Part shown: piece after piece, positions 36,401 through 50,446 of the stretch
Position numbering within the stretch: the first letter of the stretch is position 1
Layout of the letters: the number at the start of each line of letters is the position of its first letter
Origin: Glandiceps talaboti
Taxonomy: Eukaryota > Hemichordata > Enteropneusta > Spengelidae
Length of the DNA: 64,000 bases
Assembly (NCBI RefSeq): GCF_964340395.1
Contig: NC_135549.1
Coordinates: forward strand, 26,235,342-26,299,341
Direction: 5' to 3'
Program-made: the position numbers and the translations under genes
Notes under the pieces: generated by a model
The model's input: only the letters and a program-made list of their open reading frames with translations
Told to the model about the DNA's origin: nothing
Databases searched by the model: none

Positions 36401-38200
36401 TTCCTCGGCAACATCCTTAAGTTTCCTCTTTACTATCTTTGCTTGTTTTTCTAACACCCTTTTCTCTTCTTTTAATTGTACTTTTGATGGAGACTTGTTT
36501 ACCAATCGCCCACTTCGCAACACATGATGAGATACATTTGTACGCATAGGTGTGAAACTAGTAATTTGAGTAGGCTCTGGTAGGGCTGGGCCAGAAAATG
36601 TTGCTGATGGATAGTCTCCTGTCATAGAAGTGCAGGTTGGTTCGCTATAAGGTGGGGGTTGAAATGACAGTTGATGTCGCAGAGAAGAAGTTGTTGCCAT
36701 TGCTTCAGCATAACTTGGAGGATTGGAATCCATTAGATGGCCAGAAACATCATCCCTATCAACGTTACACGGACTATATGAATGTGACTCTTTAACATCA
36801 AGTCTTTGCTTTGACCACACAAATGGTTGTACAAGAAAACTGTGTAGAGACTGCAGCTGGTGAAGTCCACTTGGTGATGACCTACTTTTGTTGTATGCTT
36901 TAACAAGCTTTTCATATTTAAGTTGAACCTTTTTGGCCTTAGTCTGCATTTGTTTTGTACTACGCTCACTGGTATCCACTGGTGATAAATGGCCCAACAA
37001 AAGAAGGAGAATGTCACTTGCTTTTTCAGCTCTTTGCTTGGTTTTCATGCATGTGCATTCGATCTGGTTATAAGTTTCTTCAAAATTCTGGCTTGTGTAA
37101 TGTATTTCAAGGAATTCATGATTTGTTAGGGGTTGCTGCCGAGCTGTTTCAGAAGACGATGAAATTACTGATCTATAAAATAAAATATAAATTATGAAAT
37201 TATTTATACATATACATATATTGCAGTGATACAGGTTAGTTAACAAAAGAATTATTAATGTTGACAATTTATACATACTACATACAACAAGACTTTAGCC
37301 TTTTAACTTTATAATAAAATGAAAATGAAATAAATTTATCTAAATTTACAATTCAGTAGTTATCTTTAGATCTTAGCAGCCAAATTCATTAACGTTTAAT
37401 ATACTGATAAAATTGATTTAAATTTTAGAGACAAACTGAAGTAAAATTGTGATACTGAGATGGTGATAAATTGCACATCAATAATTTTATGTAAAGTTAG
37501 CGCATTGAAATTTATATGTGTGGAAATCAGTAATCATAAATGTCAGTTGAGATATTAATTTACTTTTATTACATAATGGGTATAGTAAGATGAAAACATT
37601 CAACTATAACGCTAACAAGAACACATAAATATATTATAAACAATCATTATAAAAATTAGCATCTGCCACTTATATAAGTACAAGAACTTAGCAAAATCGC
37701 CACCAACGTCAAATGTCACGCCAATCTGTTTACGTTATTGACTCGACCCAAGGAAGCGTCAAAAGGCAAATCAATAACTATTAGTTGCTTTAAATACAAC
37801 AAAGTTTTAAAATGACATCAACATTATTTGGTTACAATATTCGCCTTGAACGGGATTTTGTATAGATGACATTTTAGTTCGAACGAATTATTGTTACTTC
37901 CGGTTACAACAACACTACGCGATCCTTTCAGATCTGATGGCATTAGAATTGACAGTCACAATATAAATACCACACACAGTGATTAATTCCTATACGGAAA
38001 TAGTGACCAATTTAAGAAAACAGTAAAAAATATCATACTTGTCACGTAAACTACTGTAAACGGAACAAAACTTACCGACATAGTTCATCGTTGAAACCTC
38101 GGTTCACTAACACCACGCCTGGGTCAACATCTAGTGTGTACTGCTGGAGGCGCTGGCCTCGACGGTGATCCCCAAGTTCAAATTGTAATCGCGCGTACAT
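33416..38200 (-). CDS. Transposase-like protein of 1293 residues, PPxY, coiled coil and LPLS repeats
   Basis: Exon 1 (38200-38076) starts at the first ATG after an in-frame TGA and encodes MYARLQFELGDHRRG through ELC plus two bases of an Arg codon, ending TCG|gtaagt. Exon 2 (37172-33416) follows a tttattttatag acceptor and continues in frame to the stop. The AT-rich open frame above 37172, which would give a hydrophobic leader, is intron. Approximate residues: PPSY 193 and PPPY 214 (WW-domain-type motifs); coiled coil 270-470; core 475-1000 with candidate acidic residues in QSDHTTKG (D557) and MKDRA (D636), then CAAH (682-685), GNRF (763), HLAGGE and a TN...E.DF block; basic NLS-like stretch 1027-1056; seven LPLS-type units 1131-1280. 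From memory, the core resembles a large uncharacterised multicopy metazoan protein family. The RNase H/DDE-type reading is inference from the D, D, CxxH spacing. The transposase role follows from the flanking repeats. Confidence 0.82.
33525..33830 (-). repeat. Coding 66-bp minisatellite (22-residue LPLS unit)
   Basis: Five near-identical 66-bp units encode LPLSVIAQHINREDESSDST followed by EH. Degenerate units stand on both sides, one before (25 residues) and one after (23 residues), making seven in total. The central units differ by only a few bases, which indicates recent expansion. The frame stays open throughout because the unit is a multiple of three. Confidence 0.9.
37173..38075 (-). other. 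Intron of the transposase-like gene
   Basis: This 903-bp intron has a strong donor (gtaagt) and a T-rich acceptor ending atag. It is very AT-rich compared with the CpG-bearing first exon. The splice joins phase 2 to phase 2, making an Arg codon (CG|A). Confidence 0.75.
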
Positions 38201-41200
38201 TTTCCGTCGAATACCATTGAAATTTCACACAAATGTAATACTAATCATAAATTTTCAAACTGCAGGGGGTGCATATTGAAATAAAGAAACCCCTGGAAAA
38301 CATAATCACCTGAAATTTCATAGTTTTTACGGCGCGTACAGACGGTCTACAGCGTTACTGATAATGGCCGCACCCTGTTGTATCGTCTTATTCACGCCAA
38401 GTACTTTTAAAAGAACTAATTTGATTGGCTTTAGACTGAAAACTGACGTTGCGAGAACAAATCAAAGCAAGCATACTATATTTACTGTTATGACCTTTGG
38501 CACCCCTTCAGAACATTTTTTAGCAAATAATGTGACCGTCACGTAATACAGTGTACGCGCGCTACTGAAAACGGACGAAATTGTACTTTCAAAGTAGCTG
38601 TAATTTAATAATTTCAGATGTCAATGTAAAATTATCTTAATGCCCAAATAGAAAAAATTGTGTAGATTCTGAAAATGCAAGAAAAACGCCAATTTATGAA
38701 TTATTTCTTGCTGTAAACCTCACTCAAAAATAGATGAGCACGTAGTGCATGTACATTTATCGTGTGTGGGCCTCCCTAACAATAACTAATATTTCATTTC
38801 TGCTCCTTTACAATGATACTAATTACATTGTGATGGCCATAATACATACACAGTTCTAACAGCTGGAGTTTATTAAGAAGTGATGCAATGTTACATGTAC
38901 ATGTACATTGTATCAACTGATAGAATTTTAAGTATACTATAGTACTGTATAGCCCACAGGTGGAGATACTGTAACCTGGAAATACTCAATCATTTCCCCA
39001 TGAAAATCAAGAGATCCCTTCACAACCTAAACATATTTTCAATACTTCAAAAATGTTTACTTCTGTTCCATCACACAACCTTCCAGTCAAATTACAGCTC
39101 TTAGCAAGATCATGATGTGAATTTGACTCTTTAAGTCTAAAAAGATATTTGATTGGTTTAGACTGAGACAAATATCTGTTTACAGTTGGTATGACCAGTC
39201 CACTATCTTGTGACTAACCTTCATAACTGATTGATACATCAAATTGAGTTCCACTTTTGCATATCATTTCACTTGCTTTTATAATTTAAGACAGAAATGA
39301 TTATACATTGTATTGTTAACAAGCCAACAACAGAAATCTTTAATTTTTGTTTCTGACTTAAAACTTGTACTGGAAGGTACACGCTCCCCCTACGTCAGAA
39401 TTCTCTTTGTTTGACTTGAAGTGACTGGTTTATTGCTATCTAGAACAAAGAACATTGAAACAATGACATAAACAGAAGCAGGCTAAAGGGTTTGGTTGTA
39501 AACTACCAATGTGTCATACCATGACTCACAATTTACTTTTGTACTTTTATCATTTTTACATGTATATAGCTAGCAATTCATAGCATGTGTTCACTTAATA
39601 GCAATCATGATTTCTTTGCTGTTGTTCATTCTTGGGGGATGGGAGGAGGGGGGGGGGCATGTGAATCTTTTTGTTGTGTATCAACAGGTAACAAAAACAT
39701 TGCACAATTTGATTAACACATGTATGGAGTATACATGTTTCTAGACTAATCAACAATTCTGAAAAATACTGCACACACATCTACATGAACAATGTATTCT
39801 GTTGTTAACTTTTAAGTGCATGTAGAAACTTGGGAGTCAACCACAAGTTATCATACATGTAATTCATAGATTTAGACACAATACATGCATTTTATGCACA
39901 CAATGTATTACAAACTTAGTAAAACAAAGACACAGCCATGTTAAGTTACACGTAGAACTCTCTATGGACACTGAGATAAATATATAACACCCACCCCCAT
40001 CCCCCTTTTCAGTATCACATAAATACACTGTACTATGTACTAGTATACATGTACTTCAGTTCACCTGTTGAAGAACATGTGGAAGAAGGGACAACAAAAA
40101 GTCATCTGAAAAAAAAGTTGGTCTATGCACCAATATGACACCCCTATCCCACTCACTCCAATCTAAGTTACAGAAGATTACCTTAGTATCCAAATCTAAT
40201 GAAGGTATAGCAATTCTATGATAAAATGGCAAGTGTTTATTGTTATGCAAATATGTATCTGAAAATGAGGAAATATATTGAGGGGAAAACATGTACATGT
40301 AATAAACTCAACTAGCCTGTAGGTCAATGTCTCTATGGGTCATACATGTACATGTGTATATGAATCATCATCAAATGTCCCCTTTTGAATCCTGATAAGA
40401 CATTAAGAGCAATTTATAGAAATTATGAGCCATGGGGACATTTACAGAAAGTGAAACTAACGGAAGCCCTTGTAAGTAAATGATGCAATTATAGTTTCTA
40501 ACCAGTTTATAATTCAAGGTCATTGCAACTACTTCACAACTGGTGAACTCTATTTCAAAGAACTAATGAACAAAAGTTTAAAGAATTACTTTATATTATA
40601 CAAATTAACTGAGATAAAGTATATATCTCAGTTAGTTTGATGACTGTTTCGGCAAGAATAAATAGTACATTTTGTTAGTTTTCAAGTGAACTCAGTCACT
40701 GACTGATTAAGGCTATGGTTTTTCAAGATTCCGGCATTTAGTTTTCTGTTCTGTGGAGCCATAGGGATTGACATACATTTATAGGACCAGGTTTTTCGTT
40801 GTGGACTTTTCAGAAGACTTTGCCAGACAAAAGTTTTTAGCACCTTAAAGTTTAATCCTAATTCGAACTGGGCCATTAAATGTTTACTGAGCACACCTTC
40901 ATAAAATGTGCTTACCATGACACGAATCAAACCATTTTCGCGTTTCACAAGCATTATACATGTATCTATAATAAATCTAATGAACTATGATTTTGAAAAT
41001 CAACACTTTTCCCCTTTGAAAGCGTTGATTGTTGTTCACATGTGGTTGAATCTTGTGTGGTGTTCATGGCATTGATAGTATCCAAAGAAGACAAACACTA
41101 CCTGTCCGTAACACTGGCCAACCAAAGTGGCTATGACTAAGAGTAACTGAATGCAGCGTGCATGGAAACACACAAAGGCGTCGAGTTTTCGATGAGAGCG

Positions 41201-41772
41201 GTGTCCGGGTCAAAATTCTCTCGGTGCGTTCACGACAATATCACACATCGACTACGACACAAAAGAATACACCTTACATGTACATGTCCAACATAATCAA
41301 AACTTCTCACAAATGCTGATGAGATATATCTGTCAGTTTTGATCGATACTTACGCTTGACTGTTGATAATCCCCTGGCATGGCGCGGCTTTAGAAACGTT
41401 GATCAGTGTGTGAAATTTTTGTTACTATATACTGAAAACGTCACCCAAAGACACGAGTCAACTTTTGGTCGAATAAGTACGGAACCGGCGACGAATATAC
41501 GACCTTGTCATCTGAAGGACACTACTCATATATATATAGACAAAGGGAGAGGTATGAGGACATTTGGCACACTGACATGCGACGGTTCACTCCACGGGTC
41601 AATCGGTGGAAGGTTGTAAGCGATTCTGACGTTGTGACCTAGCGCCAGCCCGCTTTATCTTGATTATCTGCCCAATCAAGGCGTGTCAACAAAAATCTAA
41701 AGTATTAACATATCGTGTTGTTTTGATTATAACCTGATAGAAGGACAAACTGTGGGATTCTTTGGTACCTAC

Positions 41773-41880
41773 CCGACTCGTACCCTCGGGATGGAGGGGT
41801 TTGGGAGCATCTTTAGAGCGTGGTGATAGAGCGTGCTCTATGACGTCGTTTGCATTTTCCGCCATCTTGGATAAAGGCAT
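41773..41880 (-). CDS. AHCYL1: Probable first coding exon of the AHCYL gene
   Basis: The minus strand carries two in-frame ATGs, at 41880 and 41865. The second sits in AAGATGGCGG, a strong start context common at housekeeping promoters. The open frame MAENANDVIEHALSPRSKDA and on runs to AGTCGG|gtaggt with the donor after 41773, in phase 0. Exon 2 at 24461 needs exactly phase 0. The joined protein would be 516 or 521 residues, close to the 530 of human AHCYL1. CpGs are more frequent here than in surrounding DNA, as at a promoter. The intron would be 17.3 kb, of which 7 kb is an inserted transposon. The exon cannot splice in frame to the transposon's own exon 2, which needs phase 2. It could still belong to another gene, because the N-terminus of this family is poorly conserved. 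Confidence 0.55.
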
Positions 41881-43349
41881 CTTTTAATACTTTTTAACCC
41901 CCTAGCCCGATAGAAGAAACTATACCGGGTTTAAGATTGATACTATTCATATATTTTCAGGTCCTTTTAAAACAAACAAATAACAAAGTAATCACTCAAA
42001 TATATACAAAATTTAACTATAGCTGTAATAATTTCAAAGATTTCATTAATTATGAACATGGCGAACATTTTTTCTAAATGGTGTATTACGGCTGCCATGT
42101 ATTCAGTAGAGTTAAGGGTTCTACCGGCGAGCTACACGAAGGCAGAGGGCGATGTGCACTTCACAGCTGTTCATATTTTCAATTACATACAAAAAATATT
42201 TTCCATTGATTTGTAGATACTGTATAATCACATCGAGGTTAGTTTTGCTTTGATTTAGATAAATAATGTTACAGGAATTATTTAATGGCTGAGTAGAGTA
42301 AATCACAAAATGGAAATACATTTCAAAACCAGCCAGCGAGTAGTACATACAATACATGTAATGTATAAAATATATTTGACAAGTGTTGATATAATGTATA
42401 TTAATTGCTAACACAGTGACAGAGAGATGTTGAATGTTCACAGGTTTAAATGCCTGACAATATGTATGATTTGTCTAAAATTGCAGAGTATATAAATATT
42501 GCAAAGTATTGAGCCTGGTTGAATGGAAAGACAATATCACCAGAATTAAAATTTACCATTATAGATTTACTGTATATCTCTTTGGTACCACTATTGCCGA
42601 ATACAAAGTACTTAACACTGATAACATCACTACGAATCTATGGAATGTCATGCCCCCATTTATGGCGCTAAATAACAAATGTAAATGAAGGAGGAAAAAA
42701 TTAACTGCTTGTAAATTGTTTTAATACTTCAAGTTCAACAATATGTAGCATAAGTTGCAACAAATATTTATTTCTTGGTTAAAATTTTATTTTTGCTGAT
42801 AAAGTTAAAATGATAGTGTATACACACCATTTGATGATTGTAAGCGCATTGTCACATACCATCATACAGTGCTTTATAGATGTTTTAAAATATTGTTAAC
42901 TATATGCATTTATACAGTAGTCATTTAAAAAAAAAAAGAAAAAAAGAAAAAAAAAAAGAAAAAAAGAATTTGACTAAAGTGCCAGCTGACATTTATTCAA
43001 TCATTTGGATGTCAGTTTGCACATCATTAATATGTAGTGTATGTAACATTCCATTTATACATACCTGTAGGATCAACTGTTCCCTAACAATCAATCTGAC
43101 GACTCACTAAGTATTAATACTGTCTATTCTTGTGATGTACAAATCTGGTGCCCTTTAGTCTGTTGATGGTATACTCCCAAAAACAACCCAATTTTTTATC
43201 ACCTTGACTCATAACAAAAAGTTATGTCTGTGTTATTGATCTATTTAATCTGATCTGATGTAGTGAACTCGGTGCGATGTCTTTACTTAGCTCTTACATT
43301 ATTTTATTGTTGTTTGTTCTTCTTTTTTTTGTTCTGTGAGCGCCGAAAC

Positions 43350-43873
43350 CTACATCTGCCACAATACCATTGGTGTTCTCGAACCAAACGAAAGCACTAA
43401 GTGAATTTATTCCACAAATGAAAACACGTAATGCAGCGAAACATATGGGTACAGTACTTTAGAATGCTCTATTCGAAAAGAACAAAAGTACAGAGCGCAG
43501 ACAACAATGTTATCTTGAAACCACATCTACTGGTGCAGTATAACTGTATATTTATCATTTTAATCATGTGATATGATAGATACATTATATATTTTGAGTC
43601 ATATTGAGTACCTTGCTGTGAATTTCTAAAATGTGATGGGACAGGCTCAGACTAGCTGTAAGCTATTTCCTCACTCCCCATTTACCCACTGTTATATTTA
43701 TTTTGAGTAAATAAACTGATTATTATAATAATAATTATTATTGTTATTTATTGTTTGGTGGTTCTCTTTCTTTCAATTTCGGGTGTTACATATATTGTAA
43801 GATGGATTCTGATTGGCTACACATAAGAATAAGATTCAGTCTGAGAACACCTATGGTATTGTGTCAGATGTAG
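43350..43873. mobile_element. ~520-bp inverted-repeat element
   Basis: The left arm 43350-43380 (ctacatctgccacaatacca, then ggtgttctc) is repeated inverted at 43843-43873 with two mismatches. The exact ends are unclear because the outer sequence is T-rich or A-rich. It lies between AHCYL exon 1 and the small gene. Confidence 0.68.
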
Positions 43874-44285
43874 ATATCAGCCGGGTGCCCACACAACAAC
43901 AACAAAAAAAAAAAAAAAAAAAAACCAACAACACAATAAACAGAAGAGCTAAATAAAGAAATCACACTGAATTCACTATATTAGATTTTAATCAGATTGG
44001 GCTGTTGTTAGACCACACAATGTTGGTGAAACTTCACTTAATCTGTTACTGGGTAATTTTTTCTTGAACTTCATTAGTAATTGTTTTGTTTCTCTAACCA
44101 TCTTGTAATCTCATCTTTTGTAGAGGTGATCCTGAGAGTTTACAGACAATTTTTAGCCACAGTCACTTGTGAGCTAATATTCCATTCAAGGATGTCATAA
44201 TACATAATAATGATGTTCTTACATATTTATGAATATGCAAAAAAACACCGTTGCCAGTGTTAATGTGAATGTAACACACACACAC

Positions 44286-44291
<6 letters not shown>

Positions 44292-44373
<82 letters not shown>

Positions 44374-44553
44374 CCTCCCTCCCTCCCTCCTCTCCCTCCC
44401 TCCCTCCTCCCTCCCTCCCTCCCCTCCCTCCCTCCCTCCCTCCCTCCCCCTCCCTCCCTCCCTCCCTCCCTCTCCCTCCTCCCTCCCTCCCTCCCTCTCC
44501 CTCCCTCCCTCCCTCCCTCCCTCCCTCCCTCCCTCTCTCTCTCTCTCTCTCTC
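44292..44553. repeat. (CT)n and (CCCT)n array up to the assembly gap
   Basis: About 80 bases of pure CT, then CCCT/CCT variants. The array continues to the first N, so it probably caused the gap. Confidence 0.95.
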
Positions 44554-44753
44554 NNNNNNNNNNNNNNNNNNNNNNNNNNNNNNNNNNNNNNNNNNNNNNN
44601 NNNNNNNNNNNNNNNNNNNNNNNNNNNNNNNNNNNNNNNNNNNNNNNNNNNNNNNNNNNNNNNNNNNNNNNNNNNNNNNNNNNNNNNNNNNNNNNNNNNN
44701 NNNNNNNNNNNNNNNNNNNNNNNNNNNNNNNNNNNNNNNNNNNNNNNNNNNNN
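44554..44753. other. Assembly gap of exactly 200 N
   Basis: A round 200 N is a placeholder length, so the true distance is unknown. The open frames that read through it are meaningless. Confidence 0.98.
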
Positions 44754-44779
44754 AGGGATTTTCTGATTCCATCACAGTC

Positions 44780-44905
44780 TAAAACACAATGACCCCCCAT
44801 CCGCAATTTTCAAACCAGCTTGACCCTCCCTGCCAATTTCAAAAATAGGGTGACCCCCCCCCTCCCACCACCCGCCCCCAGGCCGAAGAACTGACCGGTC
44901 CCTAA
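44780..44905. repeat. Decayed C-rich (gaccccccc..aattttca) repeat
   Basis: Words such as gacccccc followed by caatttcaaaa alternate. Similar C-tract and aatttt alternation occurs at 45640-45740 and 49255-49360. No gene seen. Confidence 0.4.
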
Positions 44906-46213
44906 CGTTACTTTTTGCACAGAAGGGGCTCACAATTTTACTGACCTTTAATAGGCAAGGAAAACCTGTCTGTTTGTAGGAAAGAACATGGCAGCGAGAA
45001 TGGTCGGAGAATGGTTGAGTTCGTCATGGGAGAATGGAGTCATTCGTTCAGAGTGGGAACAATAAACGTGGCATGGCAAGTTGGAGTGCAGCATTCAGGC
45101 AATGACGATAAAAGTATACTCGTTTACACTGGTTGGCTTCTGTACATGAACAAAACACATCAACCTATTCATTAAATCCTTCCTTCATTCCTCCCTTCCT
45201 TCCTTCCTTTCTTATAGATTTTTTTAGTCTTCTCTTTAGTGCCAAAAATGGCAAGATTATGTTCATTTGTCCTCTTTCTATGAGTCAATTTGTCTGTATA
45301 GCCGAAGCCAAGAAGTAGCCGAAACCCTTCATAGGTCAAGGAAGTAGTAAAACCGGCATTTGATATGCATATGTATGCTGCAATACTTAAAATATATATT
45401 GTATATTGGAAAATGTCAATGTTTGAACCTGTTAAAGATCTTATACAAGTATTAAGGCAAGGGTGAACACGCCACCAATTATCCAATAAATACATATTAT
45501 ATATTCAAGTTAGGGATAGGAATAGGATTATGCTTCCTTCCATACACCATATACACATTATCTCCCTCACGAGTTGACACTGTTCTGCATGGCGTCAAAT
45601 AATTGATGATGTGTTGTGCCTGTATTTTCATTCTCTCCCCCTCCTCAGAAGTGAACATTTTTCATAGAACCCCTCCCCCCCCATTTTTGTGGAGAAATTT
45701 TGATGCCCCTCTAAAACTCCTCTGCGCCCTCCCCCGGAATTAAAAGTATACACAACCTAAAGCAGTATGAGACGAAAAGAAAGTAATATAATGTTACTTG
45801 ACGGAGGAGTGAGTCATGATAGTAAAAGCTTAATAATGTTCTCTTAGGGTGAATTTTCATAATTGTTAAATTATGAAATTTATAATTTTCCTGTTAAACA
45901 TTTTGAGCAAGAAAACAAAGGGTTGGCCATCCCAACCTACATGTAAGTTGTGACTTGCCTTTCTGATATCCTTTGAGGTTCAGTCTGGACTTGCTCAACT
46001 GTCCAAACACATACACAATGATGAAATAGATAGCGCTATCAGCGACATCAAAGGTATGGAATCTTTATATGTAGATTGTTGCGAATATGAACAATAATGA
46101 TTTGAGACCTATGTAACACCAATTAAGTACGATCCATCCAATCAATTATTGACATTTTCATTGACATATTGCGTGATTTTCCCATTTCAGGGTAGATTAA
46201 TCATCAGCCAAAC

Positions 46214-46549
46214 ATGGCAGAGTGGTTCTCAGTCACAATAAGAAATAAAACAAAGCAGCAATGGTCCTACATGTGTGAATACCAAGGGACTGGTTCCCAA
46301 GCAGGTCATAGTCCATTAGGTGTGATCGAACCAGGAGATTCTATAATGAACGAACAGAAGGGATTACCATCGTGGCTGTATGTCCGCCGAGGATCACACT
46401 CTACAAGAAGAGACGTAGTTGTTGGCAACCATATGAAGCAGGATTATAATGGAATCCACCAACCCATTTTCACTATTAAGAACGTCAGCAAAGACAAAGT
46501 TGAGTTATCCTGTGACAAAATTGATGGAGTTCAGGAGTACGAGTTTTAA
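46214..46549 (+). CDS. Small 111-residue protein of unknown function
   Basis: A single coding exon starts with ATG in AAACATGGCAG and ends with TAA. The protein begins MAEWFSVTIRNKTKQQW and ends VQEYEF. It has no signal peptide or membrane segment. Alternating hydrophobic residues with Gly, Pro and Asn turns suggest an all-beta fold. Two cysteines are visible. An acceptor-like tttcccatttcag lies just upstream, at 46191. A possible noncoding exon ending ATCAAAG|gtatgg at 46054 could supply the 5' UTR. AATAAA stands only 9 bases after the stop (46558-46563). I do not recognise the family. Small cytosolic beta-sandwich proteins of the aegerolysin or lectin kind share the size, but no diagnostic motif was seen. 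Confidence 0.6.
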   Translation: MAEWFSVTIRNKTKQQWSYMCEYQGTGSQAGHSPLGVIEPGDSIMNEQKGLPSWLYVRRGSHSTRRDVVVGNHMKQDYNGIHQPIFTIKNVSKDKVELSCDKIDGVQEYEF

Positions 46550-46557
46550 TTAAGAAT

Positions 46558-46563
46558 AATAAA
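46558..46563 (+). terminator. Poly(A) signal AATAAA of the small gene
   Basis: A canonical AATAAA directly after the stop codon gives a very short 3' UTR. It supports reading 46214-46549 as an expressed gene rather than a chance open frame. Confidence 0.5.
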
Positions 46564-46564
46564 A

Positions 46565-49465
<2,901 letters not shown>

Positions 49466-49469
49466 ACTA

Positions 49470-49600
49470 ATGAATCGACTGGTTGCAAATATTGTTGTTG
49501 GCCATTGTGTCAATAGGAGTGTGCAAGGTCTTCATCCAGGATCTGTGTTGACACCATCTACCCAAATCTCTACAACGACTAGATGCATGACAGCATCATG
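49470..49600 (+). CDS. ACSF2: ACSF2 first exon, mitochondrial presequence
   Basis: The first 43 codons contain four Arg, many Ser and Thr, and no Asp or Glu, as in matrix-targeting sequences. The exon ends ACAGCATCATG|gtaagt in phase 2. It joins to CCGTCATCATCAG at 50982 and then to [18 protein letters not shown], the conserved N-terminal block of the family. The resulting total length matches human ACSF2 within five residues, which supports the assignment. Confidence 0.7.
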
Positions 49601-50107
49601 GTAAGTTATATATGACCTGTCGACCGTGGCAGTATCACTTCCAAGGACTGACTGTATGACTATGTCTGGTTTTCAGAGTGGATTTTTCAAAATGTTTGCC
49701 TGCCAGACGGCCACATTAATATGTGAGCCTAAGTCACCTATATATCGTTACAAATACAGCATAAATAATTAGCATAACGATATTTAAGTGCCTTATTCTC
49801 ACATGTATGGAAGACCGGTGAGGACGTCTGGCATGCAGACATTTTGTATATAGATTAACGAACATTTCTGCACTCCAATTCACCTGGACCCAATCAAAAA
49901 GGGTAGACTCAATGTGTTATTGTCAGAGGGTTAGGCAATGATGACAACCTTTCCGATAGAACTGCTTCAGATTTTTAGACCTTTCTTTGCGCATTTGACC
50001 GTTTATTGGAACACATATATATACAATGTCAGGTGGTAACCTACTTGTATCTTGCCTTGGTATTTTGTTAAAGAATATTCATTCGAAACGTCAGAATACC
50101 TATATAT

Positions 50108-50198
<91 letters not shown>

Positions 50199-50398
50199 TT
50201 GGTAGTACTGGAACTCTTTCTTGGGTGTAACTCGGAGTTTCACGCATATTGCGATCATCAGACACAGAGTGTCTGATGATCGCAATATGCGTGAAACTCC
50301 GAGTTACACCCAAGAAAGAGTTCCAGTACTACCAAAACTATTACGCTCTGCCACTGCGGTATAGAGCACTGTCTTATAGCAGATTGATACTCACCGAG

Positions 50399-50446
<48 letters not shown>

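Larger units (their letters stand above)
31805..38778 (-). mobile_element. Complete DNA transposon with a two-exon transposase-like gene
   Basis: The ends are perfect 12-bp terminal inverted repeats: TAGGGAGGCCCA at 31805-31816 and its reverse complement at 38767-38778. Both ends are flanked by the same 7 bases, ACAATAA (31798-31804 and 38779-38785), as a target-site duplication. Inside lies one gene on the minus strand (38200-33416), with about 580 bp upstream and 1.6 kb downstream. There is no frame break in the coding part, and both repeats and duplication are undamaged, so the insertion looks young and possibly still able to move. The 7-bp duplication does not fit TA (mariner), TTAA (piggyBac, Kolobok) or the 8 bp usual for hAT. 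The superfamily is not assigned. It sits in sense orientation in the proposed first intron of AHCYL. Confidence 0.88.
41900..46190. other. Intergenic region between AHCYL exon 1 and the small gene
   Basis: Apart from the 520-bp inverted-repeat element, a purine tract at 42928-42967, a poly(A) run near 43905 and the CT array with its gap, I see no supportable gene. Confidence 0.5.

Noticed and set aside
37173-37276. Hydrophobic N-terminal leader (signal peptide) of the long frame
   Set aside because: It is AT-rich intron sequence. A phase-matched upstream exon and a clear acceptor at 37173 explain the true start.
41356-41619. 87-residue plus-strand frame near the AHCYL first exon
   Set aside because: No domain, no splice or poly(A) context. 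CpG-rich promoter-like DNA often keeps frames open by chance.
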